A DNA stretch of 64,000 nt from Protea cynaroides. Its lineage: Eukaryota > Streptophyta > Magnoliopsida > Proteales > Proteaceae. Below, one piece after another: positions 1-12,044 of this stretch (its first letter is position 1; each line of letters begins with the position of its first letter). The notes beneath the pieces were generated by a model. The model was given only the letters and a program-made list of their open reading frames with translations, was not told the DNA's origin and ran no database searches. The stretch is from NCBI GenBank assembly GCA_028583415.1, contig CM053272.1, forward strand, positions 72,085,439-72,149,438. Direction: 5' to 3'. The position numbers and the translations under genes are program-made.

Positions 1-98
1 GGTGGAAAGTGAGGCTTTTTCCCATTCTACGTCGTTTTGCTGTCAAATTTTTAAATTTATCTAACTTGTTTTTCTTATTTTCTTCTCTTACAGTTATC

Positions 99-1363
99 AT
101 GGTTCACACTAAGGTTCCTCGAGTTCATGACCCATGTCGCTTCTGGTCCATGGAAGCAGAAACAGAAGTCCCTTGGTTTAATATAAAAAAGTGGAAGGGG
201 GTCGGTGTGTGAACATACCCCACTTATCCCTATTTGATGTGGAGAGAGCATTTGGAGATATGGGTTGGCTTTCAGTAATCCTGTACGAGGCTTGCACTCA
301 CCCAAACTTGATCAAGCAGTTCTACTGTCACCTTCAGGTGAAGGGTGACTTAAAGGATGTAGAGAGGGGCAAAGAGCTTCAGATCACCAGCTGAGTGAAA
401 GGGGTTCTGATCCATTTCAACTATCAGGAGTTGGCTGATCTCCTAGGCATCTCAAATGATGGTCAGTTGGTTTATTGTGCACCCAGGGGGCCATAGTTTC
501 TGTCCACATAGGTGGGTATAGAAATAAATAATCAAATTCTTCGGGATGACCACTGGGAGATGAAAGCAGTCAACCTGCATCCAGAGCCATGGGTCTACTA
601 CAAGATTATCCAGCATAATCTTATTTCCCAGGGTGGACATTATGAGATGGTCTCACAGCTGACCCAGTACCTACTGTACCCTATTTATACTAGGTAGCCT
701 ATCTGCCTCACATATATTATTCTTCGGACTATGCACAGAGCTACGTTGCCTGACTCGAGAGGTAACTTGCCCTATGGGTGGCTGATCTCCACCCTACTCG
801 CTCATCTACAAGTGGACCTAGTAGATGAGAGGATCCTTGAGGACACCTTCTCAGCTGACCTTGATTGGGAGGCCATCAGAAGGATGGGCATGAGAGAGAT
901 ATAGGTCAGTGATGATAAGAGGAATGCTATGAGACATCCTCTCACTCGGGTAGTGGCAGCAGATGTAGAGGCGACAATAGCAGCAGCAGCAGAGGTAGCA
1001 GTAGAGGCACACGAGGGTGATGATGAGGAGGATGATGATCGGATGTACATAGATGTGGATACATCGCCACAACATTCTACTAAAGCTGGCCCTTCTAGGG
1101 CTTCTCATTCAACTGGCCCTTCATGCCCACCACCAGATGACATGATGGGGCTGTTACGTGAGATTCGAGAGGCTCAGTGCATGACTGATTGGAGAATAGG
1201 AGAGCTTCTAGATGCCCAGCGCTCTACAGACCAGTGGATAGCGGATCTGACAGCTAGTCTCCGAGTGAATAAGACTCAGGTGGCCTAGCTCGCGAGAGTA
1301 TATGCTGAGGACAATGATAGAGATCGTGAGGCACCTCCTCCTCCAGCACCTCCAGCTCCATGA
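99..1363 (+). pseudogene. Accessory ORF, antisense to its retrotransposon, decayed copy
   Basis: Decayed copy of the protein encoded at 26628-27914, opposite to the direction of its host element. The ATG at 99 lies 5 bases after a pyrimidine-rich stretch ending in CAG (91-93), like a splice acceptor. Translation begins MVHTKVPRVHDP. It shifts frame near 185 and then stays in one frame to a TGA at 1361-1363, interrupted by several stops, for example after ELQITS. Matching blocks include AFGDMGWL, QFYCHLQV, ADLLGI, RIGELLDAQR and a Pro-rich tail. Differences from the other copy are largely conservative (V/I, K/R, D/E), which suggests past protein-level selection. It resembles the plant-transposon-protein family found beside plant retroelements (possibly Pfam Transposase_32); that family name is a guess. 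Function unknown. Confidence 0.7.
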
Positions 1364-1450
1364 TATCATTTATTTCTTTTTTCCTTTTTATAATACAGAG
1401 TAACTGTCTGGATTGTGGACTGTACTCTGATTCGGATATATTTTGTCGTA

Positions 1451-1529
<79 letters not shown>

Positions 1530-1689
1530 GGTTTCCAATTTACATATGTGTATTATTCTCTTTCTTAGTTTATGTCTCATACAACACAGGTGCTTATGGT
1601 GTGTTCTTATTATAGCTTTTAATTTTTTTATCCTAACTCAGTTCATTACTCATGTGGAAGTAGTTAGGTCAATGGGTGGAACCTGAGAT
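1364..1689. other. Non-coding leader of element L
   Basis: Between the accessory ORF and the primer site. It holds a long TA microsatellite and otherwise nothing recognisable. Confidence 0.5.
1456..1526. repeat. (TA)n microsatellite
   Basis: An uninterrupted TA run of about 71 bases. Open frames reading through it as Tyr-Ile repeats are artefacts. Confidence 0.97.
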
Positions 1690-1701
1690 GCTCTAATACC
1701 A
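1690..1701 (-). other. Primer binding site, initiator tRNA-Met type
   Basis: Minus strand reads TGGTATTAGAGC three bases inside the LTR end. It differs by one base from TGGTATCAGAGC, the usual plant initiator-Met primer site that element A carries intact. Confidence 0.85.
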
Positions 1702-1704
1702 AGT

Positions 1705-4012
1705 TGTCACACCCCAATTCTGGTGTAACCAGATTAGTGTGATGAACCGCCAATAAACCAATGGTTCAACCAGGATCTCGTATAAGTCGTACCTACCATA
1801 ACAAACCACATACACATTCCATAGTAATAATCAGAGGAAGTCTTACAGAAAATGAACTGAGAGTCTAATAGTGATAAATAAGTATTTAATCCAATTATCT
1901 CCAAACCACAAGACATAAAAATAAATAATCAATTACATATCTGATGTTCAAATTATAACTAAACTTAAGCAAAAACACATTGGTTGCACTCGCATGATGA
2001 ATCATGCGTATTTTCTTCAGCTTTTATGTCCATCGCAGCAACGTATCCATACGTCGATGCATTCATATATTATTCAACAGTAGGTCCTACATCATCAATT
2101 AAAAATATTTAACATCAAAAGGGTGAGCACACATCACGACTCAATGAGAAAACAAAACAATGCAACAAATATATGCATGCATTCAATTCATATCTTTGGT
2201 CTGATTTTTAAGTTTGCAATGTGCTATAAAAAGGTTTGGTGGCCCCCGTACCTCTATACACGAGTGTGTGAATCTGCCCAATGGATCAAATACCATTGCC
2301 ATCCCACATGCACCCACCATGGAATAAAGATAGAGCTAAAGTGTCCGGGTCAAACATCGCCATCACTTCCCCTGATGCCCTATGCATACCAACACGTAAG
2401 CCTCTATTGGCGAGGGCTTGTAAAATGGGCTCGCAACTAACCAATCCTAATGCCAAATATTGTATCCAAGGCCTCACCCCAGCGTCCCTCAATATGTCCA
2501 TAGAGATAGAGCTAGAGCCCCCCGACAGAGTCAGAGACCACATGGTTTGAGACCACCTCCCTGGATGCCCTACGACGTAATAGTTCTACTAAGGTAATGG
2601 CGATACGACGATGTTAGTGGGCAAGACTTGAGTAGAGATAGAGCAAGAGTCTGGTGACGATGTCAAAGACCACCATGCCACGTCCTCCCCCTGATGCTCT
2701 ACTCGTATCCAACACACCAACCACATACATACATTCACATGTCTATTCCTAGCATCATCATCATCATCATGTTATAAATAAATAGAATTAAAGATGCATA
2801 AATAGTAATAGCAGGAATATTAGATGACATATGAGATGCACATTACAAGCATACAACAAAAAATCAATCATGGCATTGGACTCAATAAAAAAATAGTTTA
2901 TTATTAACCAATTAGTTTAGGTCTTGTTCTCTCACCTGTTACCAATACTTGATCTCCTTCCAAGCCTTGCAATTCTCTTTTAATCAATTTAACAACCTAA
3001 AAGTTATATGAATTTAAGTTAGGGTTCATATGTTACATGTTACAGTAGTCAAAAATCGAAACAGAGCATTGATAGGTGTCTGATTGGTCCTATGATCTCA
3101 TACTGTATCGACCCTAATGCCTATGGTCGATACCCTATGGTCTCATATGGTGGGACCGTAGCTGCAACCATATGATTCCTGAATCTTTTTGAATGCCTAT
3201 GGTTTATCTTCTGATCAGGCTGGTCATGCTATGGTCGATCGTAGCGGCGATCTTAGGATTTTTTGTCACAAACTACATGCAATTTGAGTTCTTCCTTGGT
3301 CAATTCCTTTGTTCTTCAATTGGGTTTGTCCTAAGGTCATTCTATGGCCATCATTAGCAGTTTTCTATCAACCCTAACCATCAAACTCATCCCCCATGGT
3401 TATCCTTAGAAATTACTCAAGGAATCACATGGATCATGATAGGTTGACATCCACAATCCTCTATAGAATCCTTAGTCCATAGAATTAACATCTTCACATA
3501 TTAGGTTCATACCTTTTCCTGTGATAGAGAGCTATTCTCTTCTCAGCAAATCCTCTCCATAGCCTTTTCTTCTTCTCTTTCTCTTCCTTCTCTTTCTCTA
3601 GGGTTTAAAAATGTTTAAAAGAGTAAAAAAATATTGAGGGACGTTCTTTATATAGAGAAAAACTCTCCATATAGAGTCATCTTTCAATTAGGAAAGCAAT
3701 CCCTTAGTTTAGGAAAGTTTTCAAAACTCAGAGTCTGATCTGGGGTCTCACGGTCGATGGCTACAATTGCAGAACCTGTTGACCATAGGGTTGAAATCAT
3801 CGACCGTAGGGTCATTGATCAGTGACCATTGTTTCTTTCCATATGGTCACTTAACTAGGTATTCGACCATAGGTATGTTTTCAGTGTTTTTAACTTGCTT
3901 CTCATACCTAGTTTGTTACCCATCTTCAAACGATCTGTCCACTTAGTCCAGAAATTATGGGAAGACCTGGCACGACATGATTAGACCGGGTTAGTGGAGG
4001 GCGGGTCTAATA
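1705..4012 (-). repeat. 5' LTR of element L
   Basis: About 2308 bp. On the plus strand it begins TGTCACACCCCAATTC (the LTR's 3' end) and finishes GGGTCTAATA; the expected terminal CA/TG at the outer end is mutated. It has a minus-strand TATA box at 3645-3655, a purine-rich leader, a short trinucleotide array near 2755, three dispersed words related to AGAGATAGAGCTA, and two clusters of GGTCGA-type words (about 3085-3250 and 3745-3880). Open frames inside it recur in other LTR copies at the same place and are not genes. Confidence 0.85.
3645..3655 (-). promoter_or_regulatory. LTR TATA box
   Basis: Minus strand reads TCTATATAAAG followed directly by AACGTCCCT, matching the TATA-plus-GGACGTCCCT arrangement in the other chromovirus LTRs of this window. 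Confidence 0.65.
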
Positions 4013-4062
4013 TATGGTCAATGGAAAGAACCTGAGATGCATTGTACCCATAGGTCTTGGGT

Positions 4063-5606
4063 ACAATGACCAGAGGATTGACCATAGGCATTCAGAAAGA
4101 TTCAGGAATCATATGGTCATAGCTACGGTTGCACCATATGCGACTATAGGAGATGGACCATAGGCCATAAGGTCGATATAGTATGAGACCATAGGACCAA
4201 TCAGACACCTATTAGTGCTCTGTTTTGATTTACTACGACTGTAACATGTTATATATGAACCCTAAGTTAAATTTATATAACTTTTAGGTTATTAGATTGA
4301 TTGAAAGAGAATTTCAAGGCTTGGAAGGAGATCGAGTATTGCTAACAGGTGAGAAAATAAGACAAACTAATTGGTTAATAATAAGCTATTTATTTTTATT
4401 GAGTCCAATGCCATGAATGATTCTATGCTTGTATGCTTGTAATGTGCATCTCACATATCATCCAATATTCTTGCTATTACTGTTCATGCATCTTTAATTC
4501 CGTTTATCTATAACATGATGATGATGATGATGATGATGATGTTAGGAATAGGCATGTGAATGTATGTGTGTGGTTGGTGTGTTGGATGGGAGTGGAGCAT
4601 CAGGAGGAGGACGTGGCATGGTGCTCTTTGACGTCGTCACCAGACTCTAGCTCTATCTCTACTCAAGTCTTGCCCATTAACATCGTTGTATCGCCACTAC
4701 CTTAGCAGAACTATTACGTCGTAGGGCATCCGAGGAGGTGGTTTCGGACCATGTGGTCTCTGACTCTGTCGGGGGGTCTTAGCTCTATCTTTATAGACGT
4801 ATTGAGGGATGCTGGGGTGAGGCCTTGGATACACTTTTGGCATTAGGATTGGTTAGTTGTGAGCCCAGTTTGCAAGCCCTCGCCAATAGAAGCTTACGTG
4901 TTGGTATAGGTAGGGCATCAGGGGAAGTGTTGGCGATGTTTGATCCAGACACTTTAGCTCTATCTCTATTCCATAGTGGATGCATGTGGGACGGCAATGG
5001 TGTTTGATCCATTGAGCGGATTTACACACTCGTGTATAGAGGTGTGGGGGCCACCAAACCTTTTTATAGCACATTGCAAACTTAAAAATCAGACCAAAGA
5101 TATGAATTGAATGCATGCATATGTTTGTTGTATTGTTTTGTTTGCTCACTGAGCCGTGATGTGTGCTCACCCTTTCGACGTTAAATATTTTTAGTTGATG
5201 ATGTAGGTCCTACTATTGAAGAATATATGAATGTGTCGATGTATGGATACGTTGCTGCGATGGGCATAGAATCTGAAGAAAATACGCATGATTCATCATG
5301 CTAGTGCAACCAATGTGTTTTTGCTTAAGTTTAGTTATAATTTGAACATCAGATATGTAATTGATTATTTATTTTTATGTCTTGTGGTTTGGAGATAATT
5401 GGATTAAATACTTATTTATCACTGTTAGACTCTCAGTTCATTATCTATAAGATTTTCGCTTATTTGATTATTATCTCTGATTATTACTGTGGAATGTGTA
5501 TGTGGTTTGATATGGTGGGTACGACTTATACAAGATCCTGGCTAAACCATTGGTTTATTGGAGGTTCATCACACTAATCTGGTTAGACCAGAATTGGGGT
5601 ATAACA
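4063..5606 (+). repeat. Inverted partial LTR of the L/E family
   Basis: The last 1.5 kb of an L/E-family LTR in plus orientation, ending GGGGTATAACA at 5606. It is the reverse complement of 1705-3235, so the two form long inverted arms around about 830 bp. It lacks the LTR's first 760 or so bases. No primer site follows 5606, so this is a 3' or solo LTR remnant. A 9-bp dyad (ATTGTACCC at 4041-4049, GGGTACAAT at 4059-4067) sits at the junction where homology starts. Confidence 0.8.
4515..4541. repeat. (ATG)n microsatellite in LTR
   Basis: About nine ATG units. The same site in other LTRs of the window carries shorter or longer runs (2755 inverted, 25245, 34840, 41945 inverted), so it is a family-wide hypervariable position. 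Confidence 0.9.
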
Positions 5607-6892
5607 GAATGCATCCGATCAAGTTAGATAACTTTCAGGATTGGTTTGGAGTGATTTGCACAACAAAATGAATTTTTGGTAGATTTTACACTGAAATCGG
5701 ATAAAATCTAAAACATAATTTTACCTCACTTTGAGTGTTAAATCTAAATATCATAGTACTCCTTTCTGTATTTAATTATAAAAGAGGAAAAGTTAGCATT
5801 TTCAATGAGTTTATAAGCATGTAATTGGTTCTTATTTTCATTGAATGTCCAATTTTCTATGGATTTTACAAGATAAGTGCACAAAAAGTGTAAATGCAAT
5901 TTTTTCACATAATGCCTAATCGTGCATATTTTGAATGATTTTTGACATATATGGCAAGTTGGATATATTTCTTACCGTATTTGAATGACCTTGAAATATA
6001 TGGTAGGATGGATATATTTCTTACCATATTTAGTATTTTTTATATTTGGTAAGTTGGAAATTTCTTACCTCATTTGAATGGATTTTGACATATTTGGTAT
6101 AATAGGATAATTTCTCACCATATATGACTTGTTTAGTAGAATAGGAAATTTTTCTTACTATACATTGATTTTGACATATTTGGTAGAATAGAAAAGTTTT
6201 CTTACTATATGACTTGTTTGGTAAAATAGGAAAGTTTTTTTTTACCATACATGGATTTTGACATATTTGGTAGAATATGATAGTTTTCTCATCATATATG
6301 ATGTGTTAGGTAGAATAGAAAAGATTTCTTATCATACATCGGTTTTTGATATATTTGGTAGAAGAAAAGTTTTCTTACCATATATATTTGCATCCTTATT
6401 TGAAAGAATAGGAAAAATTTCTCACCATGTTGCATCTTCATTCATATTGTTATATTTAGTATGATGGATAGGTATCTTACCATATATACATATACCATAT
6501 TTAGATCATACCATGTTTAAAAGAAAGTACACTTAGATCATACCATGCTTAGAAAATAGCATATTTAGATCTTACCATGCTTAGAAAATACCATGTTTAG
6601 AACTTAACATATTTGAATCGTGCCATATTTAGAAGAATGTCATATATATGTGATAATTGCCTTGTTTAGATAGAATATCTTATTTGGGCAATAACTTAAT
6701 TTGTGCAATATTTTAGTTGAACCTACCATATTTGTACACACTAGAAGACAAACTAGGTGTGAGGATACACATATAGGCACTCACATATATGGTAAGGGCA
6801 AAATGGGAATAACATAAAAATCTTATGAAAAAAAGATTGTGCCTAGCAAGACATTTTATGTCATAACCCATTATAAGGAATTGGGCGTGACA
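5607..6892 (+). repeat. Tat-LTR-like fragment with degenerate minisatellite
   Basis: Non-coding and AT-rich. From about 5940 it resembles the inner part of the Tat LTR at 55080-55700: both have words such as CATATTTGGTAGAAT and TTAGATCTTACCAT, and a shared closing block near 6720-6830 and 55560-55660 (TAGGTGTGRGGA, AATGGGAATAA). The fragment has no recognisable LTR start. It is either a truncated LTR or a related element the neighbouring LTR fragment landed in. Confidence 0.55.
6050..6480. repeat. Degenerate 40-bp minisatellite
   Basis: Repeated units built on TTTGGTAGAATAGGAAA followed by TTTCTTACCATAT, roughly 40 bp each, with much drift between copies. Confidence 0.75.
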
Positions 6893-7985
6893 TCCGGCTC
6901 AACCCAAATAGCCAACCTGAATCTTCTAGCGATCGACAACTACAATGATCTACCATACAAATTCCACAGTCTATACAAGCAATAACCACAATAATTATGA
7001 AAGCGATCAGAGTAATAATAGTAAAAGCCATAATAAATGTCAGATGCTAACTATGTGTTTTCACAATATAAAGTAAGGTAAATCTTATAAATATCACATC
7101 ACATTGTTCTTCACAAAATACCATAATATCTCATATACAATTATCCCGAATTAAAAGAGTAAATCTAAAATTATTGTTTCAAATAGATCTCAATGTCTAT
7201 TCACATCAGAGTCAAAGTAAAAGAAAAAGTATAAAGAGGGTTACGTCAAGCGTAGATGCAGTCACTGCAAGTACAGCCCTCGCCATGCTCTCCCACAGCA
7301 TCCTCAACACTGGTAGCATCACTAACCAGTGAATACTCCATAAACTCAGCTACAACATAGTCACCTGCATTAACATGTAGAAAAGAAGTATCAATATGAG
7401 GGTGAGCTTCCATGCCAGCTTAGTGAGAAGTCTAGTATCACCTGCATGCATTATCCAACATACAACGAAATAAAATGAGTTCATTAATTAGGTCTCAAGC
7501 AATGTACTACTATGGTGTCATATTGTGATTCAGCCAAAGCTTTCGATCCCGTCTACTGCCGCTAGCCTCCAACTCTCATACACCAGGCAAGGTAAAATAA
7601 GAATACGAGATCCCAGATCACTAAACCCCATCTACAAGTGAACCCCCATCCAGGTCCTCGAAACCCTTCAGGCTCGTCATGTCCTACCAAGGACTCCATC
7701 TCACGCTAGCTACCGCACACCCACATGTCACTGACTCTCCCCTCGGGTCACCCAATCTTTGAAAGTATAAGTTTATACCAGTATCATAACCCCTACTGAA
7801 AGGACGTATGATATAGGATAATGTCACCACTTATGTCTATTATGTGCATTAATTTAAATAGGGCTACACCCCAGCAGAGACCCCGGGCTCTACTCCCATA
7901 GATCACCGTGTGTCTGCTAGAGTACTAGCAATTACAACATGATGGGTGTCCACGCTCCCACGTGACACATGCACCATCACGCATG

Positions 7986-8064
<79 letters not shown>

Positions 8065-8792
8065 ATGAAATAAGGCCTTACCCTAGGAAGAACCCCCGAC
8101 ACCACTCCCATGGAACACCATGGCCCCCTAAGGTAATAGCATAAAACAACATGGCTCGTATATTGCGCTCCCACATGCCATACACACCCATCATATGAAT
8201 ACAATAATCATTACGCAAAACATATATATAGTTGTTGTTATGCAATTCAAGCTCATTAATAACAGTTTATAGGATGACATGTTATAAGCATAATCATAAC
8301 ATGTTATAACGTAAACATAACATGATATCATTATAGGCATAGCATGTTATTGACATAAAAGTAGACATGTTAGAATGCCTTAATTACTACGGACCAAACA
8401 CCTCACCTAATTGCATTTATAGTGCAGCTGCAATTCTAAGCCCAATAGTAGGACAATACTTTATCCGAGTCCGTAATTTCATTAGATAGTTATTCGTTAG
8501 TTCGTTAGATAACCTTTAATCCATATGGTCAAGTCTTTTAAGTCCATACACGGGTCCTAATATAAGCTGGGAACCCCATGGTTGGTCTTATAATTCGTAG
8601 CTAAGGCAAAGTGGCTTTTAGAACCAGAAACAGATGGAAGACACGGATGGTACATCCTCTGGTTCTTCCCTCCGCCACAATTCTTAGAAGAATGATAGTT
8701 TCCAAATAAATCGAAGGATGGATGGATGGTGTGTCATCCAGCACATCCTCCGGATATCCTCATATTGGTTACCAATAATAGATAGCATATTG
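6893..8792 (-). repeat. Unclassified LTR-like block, minus orientation
   Basis: Non-coding. Its landmarks follow the order seen in the minus-oriented chromovirus LTRs: a GGGTGAGC...TTAGTGAG block near 7400, dinucleotide-rich middle, and a CTCACCT block near 8400. The first 350 bp are related to 8800-9150. No coding remains and no paired LTR were found, so the assignment is by resemblance only. A 74-bp TA run lies at 7989-8062. Confidence 0.4.
7989..8062. repeat. (TA)n microsatellite
   Basis: Uninterrupted TA run inside the LTR-like block. Confidence 0.97.
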
Positions 8793-11262
8793 TCACAGCC
8801 CATTCTGGGGAATAGATTCCAGGTCAACCCTCGTGGAAACCCAAATCTTCTAATGACCGACAACCAAAATGATCTACCAGCAAACCCCACAATCTACACA
8901 AATAATATCCATAATAATCAATGACATTTAATAGTAATTGTAGCAGAATATCAGAGTGCAGTAAAATCATAATATAGAACAAGATGCCAACTAGTGTTAC
9001 TTTAACATAATAATTCTGTTATGCCTTACAAACCATTCCACAATATCTTTCATGTTACATACAATCCATACTAGATTACTAGAGTTAATCTGGGACAACC
9101 ACGTAGATAAACCAAATCATCATCTAACTATAGACGGTGAAATCATAGAGGCAATACCTTAGGAGTCAAGACCTCGTAGTTCGAAATGACATGGGTGACC
9201 CATGTGGGTTAAAAAATGGCTAGCCCATCTAGACTGAGGATGATTCTAGAAGTTCTATGGGTGAATTCAGTACACACCTATCTAGGTCATTGTACCATAG
9301 GAGCAATGAGGGGTAGGGATTGTCCTAGACTACTCTTTTTGACCTAAACCCTAGTTGGAGGATTTGGAAAGTGTTCTTGATTAATTAAGACTTTTAGGGT
9401 TTTCTTTCCTTACCCTTGCCCATGAACGTGGGTGCTTAAATGCACATCCCCAAACCTAAAATAGTCTTCTAAGTGTGTTCAACATGTTAGTTCAACTAGG
9501 GTATTGCAAAAAATATGTTATTTCCAAATAAGATATCATTCTAAATATGTCAATCAACGCTTATATTGAAGATTCCAAAGATAACCAAGAGGCATGTGTG
9601 CAATAAAATAACATCAAAGCTAGTAACACATGACATACATGACATTAAAGCATGAGAATCTTGTCAAATATATCATCAAGGCACATTACACATGGCAAAG
9701 ATATCATTAAAGGACATTACACATAGCAAATATATCATTAAAGTACATTATTATTGATGAAACAATAAAATGGTATGCATGTCATATGAGCAGCAAATGC
9801 ATATGGACTCATAAACCTACTTTTGGAAGATCAATTGAGGCACAAAATATGTCAAATCAAAGTTCTCTTAAAGGGTTACAACTTCTCTAAAGAGGTGAAG
9901 TCCTAATTTTGAACCTAAGCCCATGGAAAAACCCATCCAAGCTCGGACTCATGTTCTGTCCTGGTACTATTTTCAACTCCTGTAGGCCTGTGATAGAACT
10001 GAAGGACAGAAGGCTTCCCATATCCAACAGTGGCCCAATTTATTGCAAATTAAAGAGGACTTAATGACCTAAAACTTCTCCGAAGAGGTACAGACCTAAC
10101 AGAAAGTCTAAGAGTTTTAAAATCCCCTCCCAAGATCAGGTCAATACACTGTCCCGACTGGTACCAAATTTGGACCAGTGTCAATGAAATATTCATAAAA
10201 TATTCAATAGGCATATTAAAAATAATCCATTAGTTCTGGACGTTCTAGGCTGTTAGATCAAGAATTCCTATGAAGAAATCGAGGCCTAATTTTGCTTCTG
10301 GGACCCAATTATAAGCCCAGGAAAATGAATAATGCATTCTGGACAGAACCTGTTACAGGATTTGTTCAAAGTCCAATGTAAATTCAATATAAAATCGATC
10401 ATTCATCCATATCACAAAAAAATTACATGGATAGAAACTATATTGACAGATCTATTACTTCTATAAGAAAGTGAGAGCAAAATCAATAATTAAGATGGTC
10501 GAATTTAACACCCAACATAATGCAAAAATCAGATCTGGATTCTGTTCCCAGTCCACCCGAATTCAGTAAAAAATTCATAAAAAATCCAATTTTCATTGGA
10601 ATCAGTTCAAACAAGTCTCAAAATTTAGTCACTTTATGGGCCACCTTTCATCTTAAGAGCCCATCTTCAAATTTAAGGTGCACGACCTAGTTCTAGTCTC
10701 ACTTTTAGGGTAGATTTTTATTGACCCTGTTTCTGGGCACAACATGTTGCACGAATTGTTTGGGGGCCATCCCAGACTCAAATTGACCTAGATTTTTTTG
10801 GAGAATCTTTCTAACTCAAGCTAGCATCTATCATAATTCTTTGGAGGTGAATGAACATCTTCTTCTATGTCTGAAATCACTCCTACAGTCGGGTTCTAGA
10901 TTTTGTTCTTCCAGAAAATATGCTCCATTCTTGGATTTATTACATGAGTAATTCTCCATAGATGGAACTCAAATTCAAACCATAGAATCCTCGTATAACA
11001 TGAATCCTATTAAAACCATGGCAGATTCATGATGTAAATCGTACAAGAATACACACATCTACATGAGACAAACTTTATTCCTATCATGACATTCTAACAT
11101 GTTCATGCTTTTCAAGAAACATTAATGGAGATTATGTTTGAGATCCATACCTTGGCCAAAGCAGGAAGATGATCCCTTGATGTAGCTCTTGGAGATGATG
11201 GGTAAGATACTTCTCTCTTCCTTTTTTTTTTTTTTTTTCCTTTCCTTCCTCTTTCTTTTCTT

Positions 11263-11293
<31 letters not shown>

Positions 11294-12044
11294 TCTTTGC
11301 TATGGACGCCAATAGGGGGGGGGGGGCTGTCCTTAATATCATGGAAGGGGGTTCTCCCCTCCCTTCGTTGCTCTTTTGTAGCCTCAAGGCTAATCCTTTC
11401 TTCTTCTTCTTCTTCTTCTTCTTCTTTCCTTTCTTATTTTTCTTATTTTCTTTAACAAAATCTTTTAGTTTTTCCAAATACCTATAAAAGAAAGAGTCCA
11501 TGGCAAGGGGATCTCCCCTATTCATGAAGATGAAGAGGGGAGGGGGGGGGGGGCACTTACGTTTTATCATATATTTCTTTAACTATTTTATTTATTTACA
11601 TTTTGCCCCTATTTTTGTTCTTATTGGACTTAGGCTTCTATCTCACACTTAATTGCACTTTAACCCCCAATGGGAAAAGATGATCAACATTGGCCCTCCC
11701 ACATAGGCCCACTAGGGTTAGCCTAGGACTTGGTGGGCTTAATTTGGGCTTAAGTTGGGCTTGTGTTGGGCTTTCGACCCCTGTCTCCGTTTTCTCTCTT
11801 CTCTACCCTCTATCACCACTTTCATGGACCATCAAGGGGGTGACATGGAATCTTTTAGTGTCATGTGACACTCTACTTGCCACCTAAGGAACCATTAGGT
11901 GACCGGATAGGTATAAGCATCTTATTTTTGCCATCCAAATCAGCCCCTAAGTGTACTTAGCCAGCTTGACCAATCCCTTCGTCAATATCCTGTCATCTTC
12001 TGTCAACCTGGTTAGTACCAGTCAACCCCTAAGTGTACCTAGTT
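8793..12044 (-). repeat. Unclassified LTR-like or non-autonomous repeat, non-coding
   Basis: Begins TGTCACAGCCCATTCTGG, an LTR-end-like sequence related to the block at 6893. No protein domain is visible in 3.2 kb. It holds loosely repeated 300-bp-scale segments near 9850-10350 (each with an AACTTCTC-AAGAGGT motif) and a low-complexity tract at 11215-11560. The sequence is interrupted at 12044 by element G and resumes at 21913. A Tat element (B) begins abruptly near 22190. Confidence 0.4.
11221..11553. repeat. Low-complexity tract
   Basis: Poly-T (11222-11238), a CT array (about 11266-11294), a 12-G run (11315-11326), a TTC array (about 11398-11427) and a second 12-G run (11542-11553). Both strands give long Lys/Arg- or Phe/Ser-rich open frames here, which are compositional artefacts. 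Confidence 0.9.

Larger units (their letters stand above)
1..4012 (-). mobile_element. Chromovirus L (Tekay-like), 5' part, minus strand
   Basis: Minus-strand Ty3/gypsy element, entering from the left edge of the window. Reading leftwards from 4012 it shows a full 5' LTR (4012-1705), an initiator-Met-type primer binding site (1701-1690) and an internal region whose plus strand holds a decayed accessory ORF. Its gag and pol would lie left of position 1. The LTR is of the same family as that of element E (40887-43219), judged by near-continuous resemblance and matching termini. Lineage is inferred from the LTR and from the accessory ORF it shares with element A, because no pol is visible here. 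Confidence 0.75.

Noticed and set aside
1415..1615. Tyr-Ile repeat protein around the TA run
   Set aside because: Translation of a TA microsatellite.
2123..2550. Small frames in LTRs that recur at 4791-5170 and 41471-41683
   Set aside because: They sit at homologous positions of LTR copies in both orientations, and are broken differently in each; they reflect LTR relatedness, not a gene.
11112..11570. 150-codon Lys-rich frame with poly-Pro
   Set aside because: Built from homopolymer, CT and TTC arrays in non-coding repeat.
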